Position numbers and translations under genes: made by a program | DNA from: Rhinopomastus cyanomelas | Lineage: Eukaryota > Chordata > Aves > Bucerotiformes > Rhinopomastidae | Direction: 5' to 3' | NCBI GenBank assembly: GCA_013400115.1 | Contig: VXBP01008528.1 | Span: 105,743-169,742, forward strand | DNA length: 64,000 bases | Notes under the pieces: model-generated | What the model was told of the DNA's origin: nothing | The model's database searches: none | Seen by the model: the letters and a program-made list of their open reading frames with translations, nothing else | Shown here: piece after piece, positions 32,392-42,760 of the stretch | Layout of the letters: each line of letters opens with the position of its first letter | Position numbering within the stretch: position 1 is the stretch's first letter

Positions 32392-33486
32392 TCAGGGGTT
32401 TTCGCAGTGTCCCAGAGCATCAGGTGTGGGAGCAGCGAGAGGCTCCCTTGTCTCGGGTTAAAGCAACTCTCCTGATCCACCCCACGGCAGCAGCATCCCT
32501 GGCTTTGTTCACGCAGGTCTCCGTCCGCGACGAACTGCTAAAGAAACGGACTGAAAGTAGTTGGCTGCGCTTTTCTCTTTGAATATTCATTTAAATACTG
32601 CATTTCTACTCTACAGTCGCTCTTGGGGGTGTTTTGTCTCCTCTGGGTGACACAGGCAACACTTTGGCCACAGGCTGGCTACAAAGAGCCTCGCACCAAA
32701 GCCTCCCATTTCCTAACAAAAGCAGCACAGAAACCCCCCACCCCGACCCCGCCATGAACGGCGCGGAGCGTTTTCTCCCAATCCATCAGGCTCTATTATT
32801 CGGTTTGAGGCCAAATCTCATTGTCTCCTCCTTCCTCCGGAGGCCGATCTCTGCCAGGTAGAAAATTGAGTTTCCTTTAACTTTTCTTCCCCGCACGATT
32901 TTTCAGCGGTTGGGCACCGCTGTTCGGTGTGGGAAACCGACTTCCTGTCTTCAACAGACAAGTGCACACAAGGCTTTGCTGGACACATAATGGGCTCCTT
33001 TTTTTTTTCCACTCCTTCCCTTCTCCTCCTTCTTCTTCTTTTTTATTTTATACAAAAAATCATTCCACACTTAACACATCAATGAAGCCACTTAAGCTCT
33101 ACTGCATCTGAATTAAAGGGGGAATTGTGTGATCAAAGAGTGTGAAGGAACCACACATGGAGTTCTTCAGGCTCTTTACTTTTGTTACATTTGATACATA
33201 ACAAACCCAATAAATATGCTGATCCTGCTAGCCCGTTTCATTATCTCATAGCCTTATGTTTCGGAGCATTTCCTTTAAGGGCTTCTCATTTTTTCCCCCC
33301 CCACTTTGTTTTACAGCATTGTCGCTTTGAGATGGTTTAGTTTAAATTAAGATGCTAAAGTGCTGCTTCTTCCCTCTCTTTTCTTGCTTCTGCTTATGCT
33401 CCAGCAAGAGCAAAACTCCCTCTGCCCTCAGTTTTTCATAGTGAGCATCAGCTGGGCATCTGCATCCACACAGATGCAGCAGCATC
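32392..33486. other. Unique sequence, AT-rich with pyrimidine tract
   Basis: Contains a T10 run and C/T-rich stretch at 33000-33050, and AT-rich sequence to 33350. No gene signal; short frames only. Confidence 0.45.
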
Positions 33487-33690
33487 AGGAAGGAGTTATT
33501 CACAGCGAGGGGGACAGAGCCCTGGAACAGGCTGCCCAGGGGGCTTGTGGAGTCTCCTTCTCTGGAGACATTTAAAACCCTCCTGGATATGTTCCTGTGC
33601 TACTTGGTCTAGGTGACCCTGCTCTGGCAAGGGGGACTGGACTAGATGCTCTTTTGAGGTCCCTTTCAATCCCTACTGTTCTGCGATTCT
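33487..33690 (+). mobile_element. CR1 3' fragment (subfamily A)
   Basis: From AGGAAGGAGTTATTCACAGC (ORF2 near the F-F-x-V-R-V-T segment) to a TGTTCTGCGATTCTT end. Confidence 0.9.
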
Positions 33691-34439
33691 TGTCCCTTCC
33701 CAGTTCTGGGAATAATTGCAGACTGGCAGTTAATGCTGTTTCTCCAGAATTACATCAAAATAATGAAGATCAGAGTCCACCCCTTTCTTATCCCCTCCCT
33801 GACCTGCCACCTTGCTGTTTCACATGGAAGTAACCAGATTCTCCAGCCAACAAAGAAGCTGCAAGGTCTCATTTTTGGAAGAGCTTCATTGCCAGCCAAC
33901 AGTAAGGGCTGGCTGGTCAATGGGTCTGCTGTCAGAATAGCTCTGGCTGAGCCAAAGCGGGACCTTGTTTGGCCCCTACAGTGAGCAGGATGGTTTTGAA
34001 CAACACAGTCTACACCCAGGTAGAATAAATGGCCAAAGCCACTGCTCCTGTGAGGAAGCTGCACTCCCACAGGGGGTTCCTACAGGGTTTCTGTTGGAAA
34101 CTCACAACTAGACGTAGTACAACCTACAAACAACCACCACGGTGAGGCCCCCACCAAATCTTCCAGACAGCTGATTTGGAAGCAAATGACCGGTGCTTTT
34201 AGCACAGTAGCTCATTAAAAGGCATTTTAAATTGTGATTTCTTTAATTGCCTTTGTATCTGGGGTTTTTCCCCACCAAGGGGTTCAGACAGAAAGGCTTG
34301 AGACAAGATCCTGCACCCACAGAAATCTTGAGAGCCAAGTCTGCTTTGGGAAACCCACCGCCTGCTGCACAGGATTGGTTCCCGAAAGGGGAGGAGAGAT
34401 CATCCTGCCCCAACAGCCAAGATTGGATCAAATGCATCT
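33691..34439. other. Unique sequence, nothing recognised
   Basis: Frames of up to 106 codons overlap on opposite strands at 33733-34070 without motif. Confidence 0.45.
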
Positions 34440-34514
34440 AAATCATTAGGGATCAGAAGGGACCTCAAAAGATCATCTAGTCCAATCCCCCTGCCACTGC
34501 AGGATCACCTAGAT
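34440..34514 (-). mobile_element. CR1 3' end scrap (subfamily A)
   Basis: AAATCATTAGGGATCAGAAG through CAGGATCACCTAGAT on the plus strand. Confidence 0.82.
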
Positions 34515-35302
34515 GCTTCTCATGGGCTCGTGTGCAGCAAAGGCAGTTGGGGGGTGGGAGGGTACAAAAAGCACCTGAATTACCAGAAAAAGAGAGTCTT
34601 TTCTGCTCTGTTTAATTCCCATCATTAAATACCAGGCTTCTGTAATGAGCACAGGCTGCTTCTAGCTCCCTTTGTTTTGCCAAGCAGTGTTTGTCTCTTG
34701 TCGCTTCCCAAATCTAAACAGCTAAACAAAAACGACCCCCTGCCAACAAGGCAGAGACTCAGCTTCTAAGTAGGACACATCTCCAGCTCTTCACTCCAGC
34801 TGGGCTCTCCCACCAGCCCGGGTAGGGACTCCGCTAAGTACAGATGGGACTTTCAATAGTTGACCCCACACACCTCAACTGAACCCCACAAATGTCTTTC
34901 ACAGCTCAGAGACATCTACCTCAGCACGATTTTGATGGCGTCTGCCATGAGAAACATCCCCATGAAATCATGGAAAACTGGGACAACAGCAGTTTTTGTT
35001 AAAAGGGGCTGAAGCATCAACCAGAGCTTTGTAGTTTGTGGGGAGACAGTGACAGCAGTGACGTCCACACAACTTTCAGCATTTTAACTCTTTCTGTTAA
35101 AATCCCTGTCATTAAATCCAAATTTCAGAGGCATTTAACAGCCAGCAGCTGGGTGCTAAAAGCCTGACTGAAGTCCTTTTAAGCTCCTGCACCGCCCTTA
35201 CTGGTGCCCTAATGCGTGTCCGTGCTCCCACGGCTAAAGCGATCCCGTAGAAAGAAAAGAGCAAGAACAGAAGGATCATAAAGGCGATTTTAGAATCTTA
35301 CT
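34515..35302. other. Unique sequence, nothing recognised
   Basis: About 790 bp without recognisable repeat or gene. Confidence 0.5.
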
Positions 35303-35818
35303 GGCATCCTGGGGTGGATGAGAATGGGGGAGTGAGTAGATCTAGAGAGGTTCTCCTACCCCTCTACTGTGCCTTGGTGAGACCCCATCTGCAATATTTG
35401 GTCCAGTCCTGGGCCCCTCAGTTCAAGAAGGACACAGAGCTGCTGGAGAGAGTCCAGTGCAGAGCCACAGAGATGAGGAAGGGAGGGGAGCATCTCCCTG
35501 ATGAGGAAAGGCTCTTGAGCTTGCAACAAAGGAGACTTGAGGGTGTGGCCTCATTAAAGTCGATCAATATGTGAAAGGTGTGAGCTGGAACAGAGGAGGT
35601 TCCACATCAATCTGAGAAGGACCTTCTTCCCAGTGAGGGTGACAGAGCCCTGGAAGGGGCTGCCCAGTGGGGTTGTGGAGTCTCCTTCTCTGGAGACATT
35701 TAAAACCCACCTGGACATGTCCCCATGTGACTGAATCTAGAGGATCCTGCTGTGTCAGGGGGATCAGACTGGATGGTCTTTCATGGTCCACTCCAGTCCC
35801 TACTGTTCTGTGATTCTC
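35303..35818 (+). mobile_element. CR1 LINE, 515 bp with internal deletion (subfamily A)
   Basis: Starts at GGCATCCTGGGGTGGATGAG and keeps an 86-codon frame (35314-35574) with R-P-H-L-Q-Y and ELLERVQCRAT. At ~35582 GTGAAAGGTG is joined directly to TGAGCTGGAACAG, skipping about 90 bp (the QEDGARL...SDRTRG segment). The 3' UTR is intact. Confidence 0.92.
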
Positions 35819-36512
35819 CTCCTAATTTTGGACTTCTCTCTCATTTTCTCCACAGGAGCTTTGTGAAGGCAACTGCACTGGGTGTGGGGATCCAGCAGCA
35901 CCAGTGGTCCTAACCACCTTTTGCTTCTCAGAAGATTTGCTTTGGGTAAAACTAAGAGAAATAAGCAGGTGCCAGCTTTTAGTGCAGCCTGGTCACAGGG
36001 ATTTGAAGGGGAAGATGGAAAGGCAGTAAAATCTGGCTGGAATCTTTGCCAAAACACTTCTTAAATGAGAAATAATGAAGCAGTGTTAAGTTTCTTCACA
36101 GATTAAATGAAGAAACGAGACCACAAAGAGCCGCTGATGCCTCCCTAAATCACTGCAGGCTGGCAACACCCTGAACCCAATGATTAAACCAATTCCCCGC
36201 TTGGAAATTTTTGCTCTTGATCTAAATTGTGAAGCAGATTTGAAAGTGAAAGAAGCGGGTGTTTGCATGGGGCTGCCAGGTTTATCCTGCTGCAAGGAAA
36301 TTGGGTTTCCCTGGTTGTGTTAATTTGGTGAAGTATAAAAACTACCTGGGGATGACTATGGAAAACAACTCGGCAAAGCTGCCTCATCCGTGTGTAAGCT
36401 GGAGCATCCCGATGGATTTAAGAGGAATGGGGGTGGGAAAATGGTCCTTCATGGGTTTTAATGTGACAAAGGGAACCACCTTCCACTGGCAGGTCTGGCT
36501 TCAGGCATTTTA
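35819..36512. other. Unique sequence, nothing recognised
   Basis: About 690 bp. The 35882-36064 frame is motif-free. Confidence 0.5.
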
Positions 36513-36744
36513 TCACAGAGTCCCAGAGCATCAGGGTTTGGAAGGGACCTTGAAAGATCATCCAGTCCAATCCCCCTGCCACAGCAGGATCACCTAGACC
36601 CAGTCACACAGGAACATGTCCAGGTGGGTTTTAAACATCTCCAGAGAAGGAGACTCCACAACTCCCCTGGGCAGCCCCTTCCAGCGCTCTGTCACCCTCA
36701 CTGGGAAGAAGTTCCTTCTGATATTTGTATGGAACCTCCTATGT
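36513..36744 (-). mobile_element. CR1 LINE fragment (subfamily A)
   Basis: Well-preserved minus-strand copy from TCACAGAGTCCCAGAGCATC to the ORF2 segment for the M-E-P-P-M residues (antisense reading). Confidence 0.93.
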
Positions 36745-36992
36745 ACAGCTGGTTTCAGGCAGGATCTTCAAGTCCACGTTAGCCCTACAGTCACCCCTGC
36801 AAGTGGCAAACAACCCAGTCTTCAGGCCTGATGGCAATTCAATGTGTGTTGGCAGAAAGGGAACTCCTGAGACCACTTCTGCTCTAGTGTGGGAACTGCC
36901 AGGAAAACCCTCCCCACTAACCTCAGCTGTGTGGTGACACATGAAAACTACAACTTGAAACCAGAGAGGCCTAAAGAAAGTCAGATCCAGAG

Positions 36993-37428
36993 TTACAGAA
37001 TCACTCTGGTTGGAAAAGACCCCTGGGATCATTGAGTCCAACCAGCTGCCCTACCTTACAAGTTCACCCCTAAACCACATCCCTCAACACCTCATCCAAA
37101 CGACCTTTAAACACACCCAGGGATGTTGATTAAACACACCACCACCTCCCTGGGAAGCCCATTCCAGCACCTGACCACCCTTTCTGTGAAAAAATTCTTC
37201 CCAATATCAAGTCTAAACCCACTCTGTTGTAACTTGAACCCATTCCCTCTTGTTCTATCACTCATAGCTTGTGAGAAGAGACCAGCACCTACCTCTCCAC
37301 AACGTCCTGTCAGGTAGTTGGAGAGAGTGATGAGGTCTCCTCTCAGCCTCCTCTTCTTCAAACTAAAGAGCCCCAGCTCTCTCAGTCTTTCCTCACAAGA
37401 TTTATTCTCCAGGCCCTTCACCAGCTTA
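36993..37428 (-). mobile_element. CR1 LINE fragment (subfamily C)
   Basis: Minus-strand copy. The open frame at 37421-37107 (104 codons) carries LRELGLFSLKKRRLRGDLI and, further on, M-S-D-R-T-R-G-N-G-F and W-N-G-L-P-R-E-V-V. The 3' UTR uses GTTGGAAAAGACCCCTGGGA. Confidence 0.92.
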
Positions 37429-37578
37429 AATAATACACTGGTGTGGAGTGGTTAGAAACCAGTACAGTCCTTAGGGCTGCAGTCAGACTGGAAAACCCTA
37501 TTCTTTACTAATAGCAAATAAGACCTCATACCCACCCCATGGCAGCAGCTGAAAAATCAGACCTCAAACCTGGAGGTC

Positions 37579-37693
37579 AGAATCACAGAAAGTTAAGGGT
37601 TGGAAGGGACCTCAAAAGATCATCAAATCCAACACTCCTACCAGAGCAAGATGCCCTAGATCTGGTCACACAGGAGCATGCAGGTTAGTTTTG
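37579..37693 (-). mobile_element. CR1 3' end (subfamily A-like)
   Basis: AATCACAGAAAGTTAAGGGT through GGTCACACAGGAGCATGCAG. Slightly diverged from A. Confidence 0.83.
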
Positions 37694-38110
37694 AAGGATG
37701 ATGGTTTTGAACAGCATCAGATGAATTGAAAAATATCTGAGACTGAACTGGCCAAGCTGCACATCAAAGACAACCAATGAAAAGAGATCAAAATCAAGGT
37801 TTCTTGCTTGATGCAGATAACCCCAACCAGAGCAAAAATACTCAACAAGGCTTTGGGTTGCCCAATACTTTATGCTGCTTGGATGGTACCACTGGGCTGC
37901 TTTCACAGCCTTCAACAGCAAAGCCAACGTCACCCTGCTACCCCTCAACTCTCCAACTGCATCTTTCACTTGATTTCACTCACTTTCAGTCAACTTTAAC
38001 TCATTTCTTAAAAAAATGTGTTTTGGTGCCTCCAGAAGAAAATCACAGCTGACACCTGTGAAATGGGACATTGAAAAGCTGCTGTGAAAGTTTCTTCCTC
38101 AGACCTAGAC
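37694..38110. other. Unique sequence, nothing recognised
   Basis: About 415 bp. Frames at 37685-38052 on both strands are mutually antisense and motif-free. Confidence 0.45.
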
Positions 38111-38547
38111 CTTCTTACTGGACAGAGAGGTCAGGCACTGGAATGGGCTGCCTAGGGTGGTGGTCGAGTCCCCATGTGTGGAACATAGGAGGTTCCACAT
38201 AAATACGAGAAGGAACTTCTTCACAGTGAGGGTAACGGAGCTCTGGAACAGGCTGCCCAGGTAGGTTGTGGAGTCTCCTTCACTGGAGATGTTCAAGACC
38301 TGCTTGGATGTGTTCCTGTGTGTCTTGGTCTAGGTGATCCTGCTGTGTCAGGGGGATTGGACTCGATGACCTTTCGAGGTCCCTTCCAATCCCTAATGAT
38401 TCTATGATCTCTGGATGTGTTTAAAAGTCACTTAGTTATAGCCTTGGGGGATCTGGCTTAGTGGTGAAGTTGTAGAGTAGGGTTGATGGTTGAACTCTAT
38501 GATCCCAAGGGTCTCTTCCAACCTGAATGATTCTGACTCCATGATTC
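38111..38547 (+). mobile_element. CR1 subfamily C, split by a younger CR1
   Basis: Left 38111-38175 ends GTCGAGTCCCCAT. Right 38409-38547 resumes CTCTGGATGTGTTTAAAAGT and runs to CCATGATTCC. Joined, they give the C-type phrase for E-S-P-S-L-D-V-F-K. Confidence 0.87.
38176..38408 (+). mobile_element. CR1 subfamily A nested in subfamily C
   Basis: 233-bp fragment beginning at GTGTGGAACATAGGAGGTTC and ending ATGATTCTATGAT. Host sequence appears neither lost nor duplicated, beyond a possible 2-bp AT. Confidence 0.9.
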
Positions 38548-39530
38548 CCCTTCAGTGGAGCCACTGAAAACCCTGATCCTACAGGGAAAAATAGTCTTAT
38601 GAATTCATAAACTCTGTAGTTTGTTACCTTCTTTACAGTTCAGAAGCCAAGAGACAACTGTATGAGCCTGGCTGTCCCACAACTGCTTTCCCCTCTCAGA
38701 AAATTGTTGGTCACAGCAAGGGAAACAACTGCAACACAGGATATAACTCATCATGAGCAACAGTGGGAATCTGAGCCGTGACATTTTCATCTCAGACATT
38801 TCCTAAGGTAGGAGAGTCACTCTGTTCTGACCGAACCTCAGATAAGCAGACGCTGTGCCACGGTTTTGGTCTACGCACAGCATTCCTCACATTTTCACTG
38901 CGGTGGGAGGAAGGAGAGGGAAAGGGGGTGGGGGGAAAGGGGAGAAGGAAAGAAAAAGGAGGAGAGAGAGTTTGGTTTGCAGGAGGTGTTTTATTGTGTC
39001 GATACCCAAAGGCTGGATTCAATAAAACCTCCATCTGGCTCTCACACAGAGCAGCCTCCTCTCAGACCTCACAGCAGCCCTCCTCACTTCCAGAGTCTGG
39101 TTTTGGAGGCTTGTGAGCATTTCCTACCATGGGATTTTTAACCAAGTCAACCCTGTAGAAAGCCTCTCTTTGACTTATTTGGGAGACTGAGGGTGACTTC
39201 AGCTCAGAGGATGTGCCAAGTGTGCCTTAAGGTCTTAGCTTCAGAGAATCACCTACTCCCCATGGAATTCCAGGGTAGAGCTGCAGCTCCAGCAGTTGTT
39301 GGAACCCCGCGTGTAGGGTTTACTGAGGGGGTTACCTGGCTCTGCTTAGGAAGGGGGCCAGACACACTGTTTATGAGGGTCTCTCGAGGACTTACTGTCT
39401 ACAGATCCCATTTCAATCAACCCAACCGCAACTTCAGTCGAGAACTGGGATTGTTTATGGCTGAACCAGAGCCTGTGGTTAAAATGCTCAGAGGTACATA
39501 AAGCTCCACCCCACTCCCTTTATTGTCTGA
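38548..39530. other. Unique sequence with a G-rich tract
   Basis: Purine-rich stretch 38901-38970 (see the G-quadruplex entry). Otherwise nothing recognised. Confidence 0.45.
38918..38942 (+). other. G-quadruplex-forming sequence candidate
   Basis: Four G runs of 3, 5, 6 and 4 separated by AAA, T and AAA, within a 70-bp purine-only tract. It fits the standard G3+N1-7 rule with very short loops. Confidence 0.6.
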
Positions 39531-39837
39531 TCACTGAACATTAGGGATTGGAAGGGACTTCAAAAGATCACCCAGTCCAATCCCCCTGACACAGCAGGAT
39601 CCCCTAGACCAAGTCACACAGGAACACATTCAGGTGGGTCTTAAGCATCTCCAGTGAAGGAGACTCCAGAACCTACCTGGGCAGCCTGTTCCAGAGCTCT
39701 GTTACCCTCACTGGGAAGAAGTTTCTTCTCATATATACGTGGAACCTCCTCTGTTCCAGCTCACACCCATTGCCCCTCATCCTATCACTAGATGACACTG
39801 AGAAGAGCCTGGCTCCGTCCTCCTGACACCCACCCTC
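39531..39837 (-). mobile_element. CR1 LINE fragment (subfamily A)
   Basis: Minus-strand copy reaching back to the ORF2 segment for Q-E-D-G (CTCCTGACACCCACCC). Confidence 0.92.
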
Positions 39838-39893
39838 ATCTAGTCCCACCCCCCTGGCAGGGCAGGATCACCCAGAAACACATCCAGGCAGAT
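39838..39893 (-). mobile_element. CR1 3' UTR scrap abutting the previous copy
   Basis: ATCTAGTCCCACCCCCCTGG through CACATCCAGGCAGATG. It lacks the tail, as expected if the 39531 copy inserted into it. Same orientation. Confidence 0.72.
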
Positions 39894-40535
39894 GTCTGAT
39901 CTACTTCATACTCAGGTACCAGGGCTTGAAGCACAAAGGGAGGGTCTGGAAGGACACTGAGATGGAGGATTCTCACATCAATAGAGCCAATTAATCAGAT
40001 GGATCTGATAGATGTTTAGTCCTTCCTCCAGTAAAACAAACATCAACTCCCAAGGACTCGATTTTTCCCTTGTACTGTAATATTCAATCAATAAACTTGA
40101 TCTTGGTTAATACACCTTTTTTTTTAACACCATGAGCATTTTCATTTCTGTTAGTTAATTCCTTCTTTGCTAAATCCCTCGTAGCCTTTTCTCCTGCAGA
40201 CAGTCCGTTCTGTAGCTGGCGCTTTGGCTCCCATTTTGTTTCCCGGCAAAGAGACACAGGCAGACAATAACAGAAAAAAACCCCCCTATTCCTTTCTCGT
40301 GTCTTGTTACAGAATTTTTCAGGCTGTAAATCAACTTGAAAAGCTAATTTAAGGACGCTCACTTGCACTATTCGGGGCTGTATAAACACTCCCAACTCCA
40401 ATTTTTCAGAGAGACATATGCGACCATTTAGAAGGGATTTAAAGAAACCATTTTGCAGTTGGGAAGAGCTAGATCTCGCGGTTTTAGTTTTCTTCAATGA
40501 GATTATAATGTAATATTAATATACAGAGAGGGGAG

Positions 40536-40559
40536 TATATATATATATATAGAGAGAGA
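40536..40559. repeat. (TA)8(GA)4 compound microsatellite
   Basis: Perfect TA units followed directly by GA units. Confidence 0.9.
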
Positions 40560-40636
40560 TATTTCCAGTGCCTCTGTGTGTTTATGAGGTCCTAAGGGAC
40601 AGCAGAGTTCCTTTAGCCAAGGGGAAGGCTGGAAGA

Positions 40637-40985
40637 GGCTGCGAGAGCGAGCCCGGCCGTTGAAACATCAACTAGACGACAGAAGCCGCCCGTACACCGC
40701 GATCCCCGCGAAAGGGCTGCCGTGTGGGTTTCCACTGTATCTGCTGGTTTAATTGTTTCTGCCTGTTCATTTCTTTGTCGGCCGCAACCACTAGCCTAAG
40801 GGAGGTTTAAAAAAAAAAATCAAAAGGTAGGGCTGGGGTTGAGCAGGAAATGAAGGCGGGTGCTGCGGCGGTATGAAAGGAAAAAGTTCACAAGTGGCTG
40901 TAGGAACCAGCGCATCGGGCCATGGGGTAAAGTGCCATTGCCCGCTCGCCCGGCTCGTTCTGTTCTTGGGGCTGCTGCTGCGCTT
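40637..40985. promoter_or_regulatory. CpG cluster
   Basis: About a dozen CpG in the first ~95 bp (around CCGCCCGTACACCGCGATCC) and more at 40855-40985. It is flanked by AT-rich DNA. No TATA box or recognisable first exon. Confidence 0.3.
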
Positions 40986-41316
40986 CCAGCCAAACTGAGC
41001 TTGGGGTCTGAAAGGGTTGGGACATGTCCTCAGGAGCCCAAACCTAAAAGTCCCCCTCCAAATGACACCGATCGGCTGTTGGTTTGGTGCCATCGCCTTG
41101 CCCAGTGTGTCCCTTCCCTGTGCGGGAGCTGGTGTGGAACTGGGAAGGAGAGCAGCACACTGGTTTCTGTTTTCAGTGGGGGAGTGCAAAAAGGACTTGG
41201 GAAGTTCAGAGTCTCCCACCCCACAGCCTGGGCAGAACTCCAGAGGCTCACTTCATGAACATAAACAGAGCTGGCACAAGGATCTCCGTGAGGAATTCAC
41301 TTTGTGCCCTCCCAGA

Positions 41317-41356
41317 ACCACAGAACATCAGGGATTAGAGGGGGCCTTGGAAGGTG
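41317..41356 (-). mobile_element. CR1 3' end scrap
   Basis: ACCACAGAACATCAGGGATT plus ~20 bp. May be the 3' half of an inverted copy (see the next entry). Confidence 0.65.
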
Positions 41357-41371
41357 AACAATGAGACCGTA

Positions 41372-41418
41372 CTGTGCCCTTGTGGGCAAGAGGGCCAATG
41401 ATGTCCTGGGGTGCATCC
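41372..41418 (+). mobile_element. CR1 ORF2 scrap in opposite orientation
   Basis: CTGTGCCCTTGTGGGCAAGA then GGGCCAATGATGTCCTGGGG matches the ORF2 segment A-L-V-x-K-x-A-N-D-x-L-G. It is sandwiched between two minus-strand 3' ends. Confidence 0.7.
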
Positions 41419-41502
41419 AGAATCATAGAATTGATTGGAAGGGACCTCAAAAGACCATCTAGCCCAATCCCCCTACCACAGCAGGATCACCTAGACCAAG
41501 CC
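41419..41502 (-). mobile_element. CR1 3' end (subfamily A)
   Basis: AGAATCATAGAATTGATTGG through GATCACCTAGACCAAG on the plus strand. Confidence 0.85.
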
Positions 41503-42484
41503 TCCCCACCTCCATCGCTTTCTTGAGTGCACTCTATGTGCTCCTTGCTTCCCCTCTGATCTCCTGGACAAAAGATTCAACAATCAGAGACGCAAATCCC
41601 GCGCGAGGAGGATACGGGCTCCAAGAACCACATGGCCCGTAAAACCTGTTTTACGGCGGATCTCACCTTTAACGAGCAAACCGACCCACAGCAGCAGAAG
41701 AGTGACCAAGCCCTTCTTTGCCAAGAGGCAAAAAAATCACCAGCCCTCACTCCCAGCTACTCAAACGGGCTGGAGGATGACCAGGTATCGTTTGAAAGCG
41801 CAGCACCGAGAGTTTCGCTCCCTCACCTGAAGGGCCACCACTTTCAGCCGCATTAATTTGAGCGAATCCAAATGGCAAAGGTGAGGAAGGCAGCCTAGCA
41901 GGCAATTACCTTTTCCTGCCTTTGAAGAACAACGAACCTGGGAAGGGTCCAACTTCAGAAAGAGCGATTACAGGGGGTTTTTTATGCCCAGACAACCCCT
42001 CTACCTTTTCCTACCCCATTCAACACACGTATGGCCGCACACGCGCGACAAGCAGACTCGGCACCCACGGCCACCTCCCCGTGTTCCCTAACACTCAGAG
42101 GGTTAACCAGAAGATAAAACTCCACCATTTATTACACATCCCACTACTCATTTTTGAGGCTCTGTACAGAGAGCAGGAAAAGCTACCCAGCACAAGCCAG
42201 CGCTGAGCAGAAAGGCAGCGCTTGTGTGGCCACTTGGCCAGTTCGGCAGGCAAAAGCGTTTGGGGTTTAACCATTTCCTTGACATCGCGCGTCGAGGTGG
42301 AGGGGGGCCAGAGAGCCGGGCAGGACCACAGATTCAACTTCCACGTATTTTTTTTGAGGAGGAAATATCTATTTCCACGAGCATCACCGATTACTTTCGG
42401 TGGGTAATAAGCGACGTTGACTAAAACTTGCCGCTCAATAGGCATTGAAGGCCTTTTGCAGACTTGGAAGACAAGAAAACAGTT

Positions 42485-42531
42485 CTTTCCCCTCTTTTTT
42501 CCCCCCCCTCCTTTCTTTTTTTTTTCCCCTT
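42485..42531. repeat. Homopyrimidine tract
   Basis: About 47 bp of only C and T (runs C9, T12), a potential triplex-forming and replication-slippage site. Confidence 0.8.
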
Positions 42532-42616
42532 CTGCTGCAGACTGCAGGCATTTTGGTCTATCTCTGTCAAGTGCAATTCTTTCTTGATGAATGACAAGGT
42601 ACGATAATAGGCTGCC

Positions 42617-42630
42617 GTTGCCAGGGCAAC
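42617..42630. promoter_or_regulatory. X-box (RFX-type) palindrome
   Basis: GTTGCCAGGGCAAC: perfect 6-bp arms GTTGCC/GGCAAC around a 2-bp spacer, the full consensus for RFX dimers. It lies in a repeat-free block. Confidence 0.45.
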
Positions 42631-42731
42631 CAGACAGCAGAGCTGTGTGCCTTGAATTTTGTCATCTGAAAATGAAACCAGAAGCAAAAGAAAAGCTGAG
42701 AATCTAGCGACAGATTAACTGGTCGGGTTGT

Positions 42732-42760
42732 GGGGGGGAGGAACGGGGACTGGCGGGGGG
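42732..42760 (+). other. G-quadruplex-forming sequence candidate
   Basis: G7, G4 and G6 runs separated by AGGAAC and ACTGGC. The first run can supply two stems. About 100 bp downstream of the X-box. Confidence 0.5.

Larger units (their letters stand above)
39894..41316. other. Unique sequence with AT-rich then CpG-rich parts
   Basis: AT-rich at 40080-40560 (the 137-codon minus-strand frame at 40497-40084 has no motif), then CpG-dense at 40637-40985. Opposing frames of 132 and 142 codons in the GC-rich part are mutual antisense shadows. Confidence 0.4.

Noticed and set aside
40791..41258. Opposing 142- and 132-codon frames
   Set aside because: They overlap on opposite strands in a GC-rich, stop-poor block. 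At most one could be real and neither has a motif.
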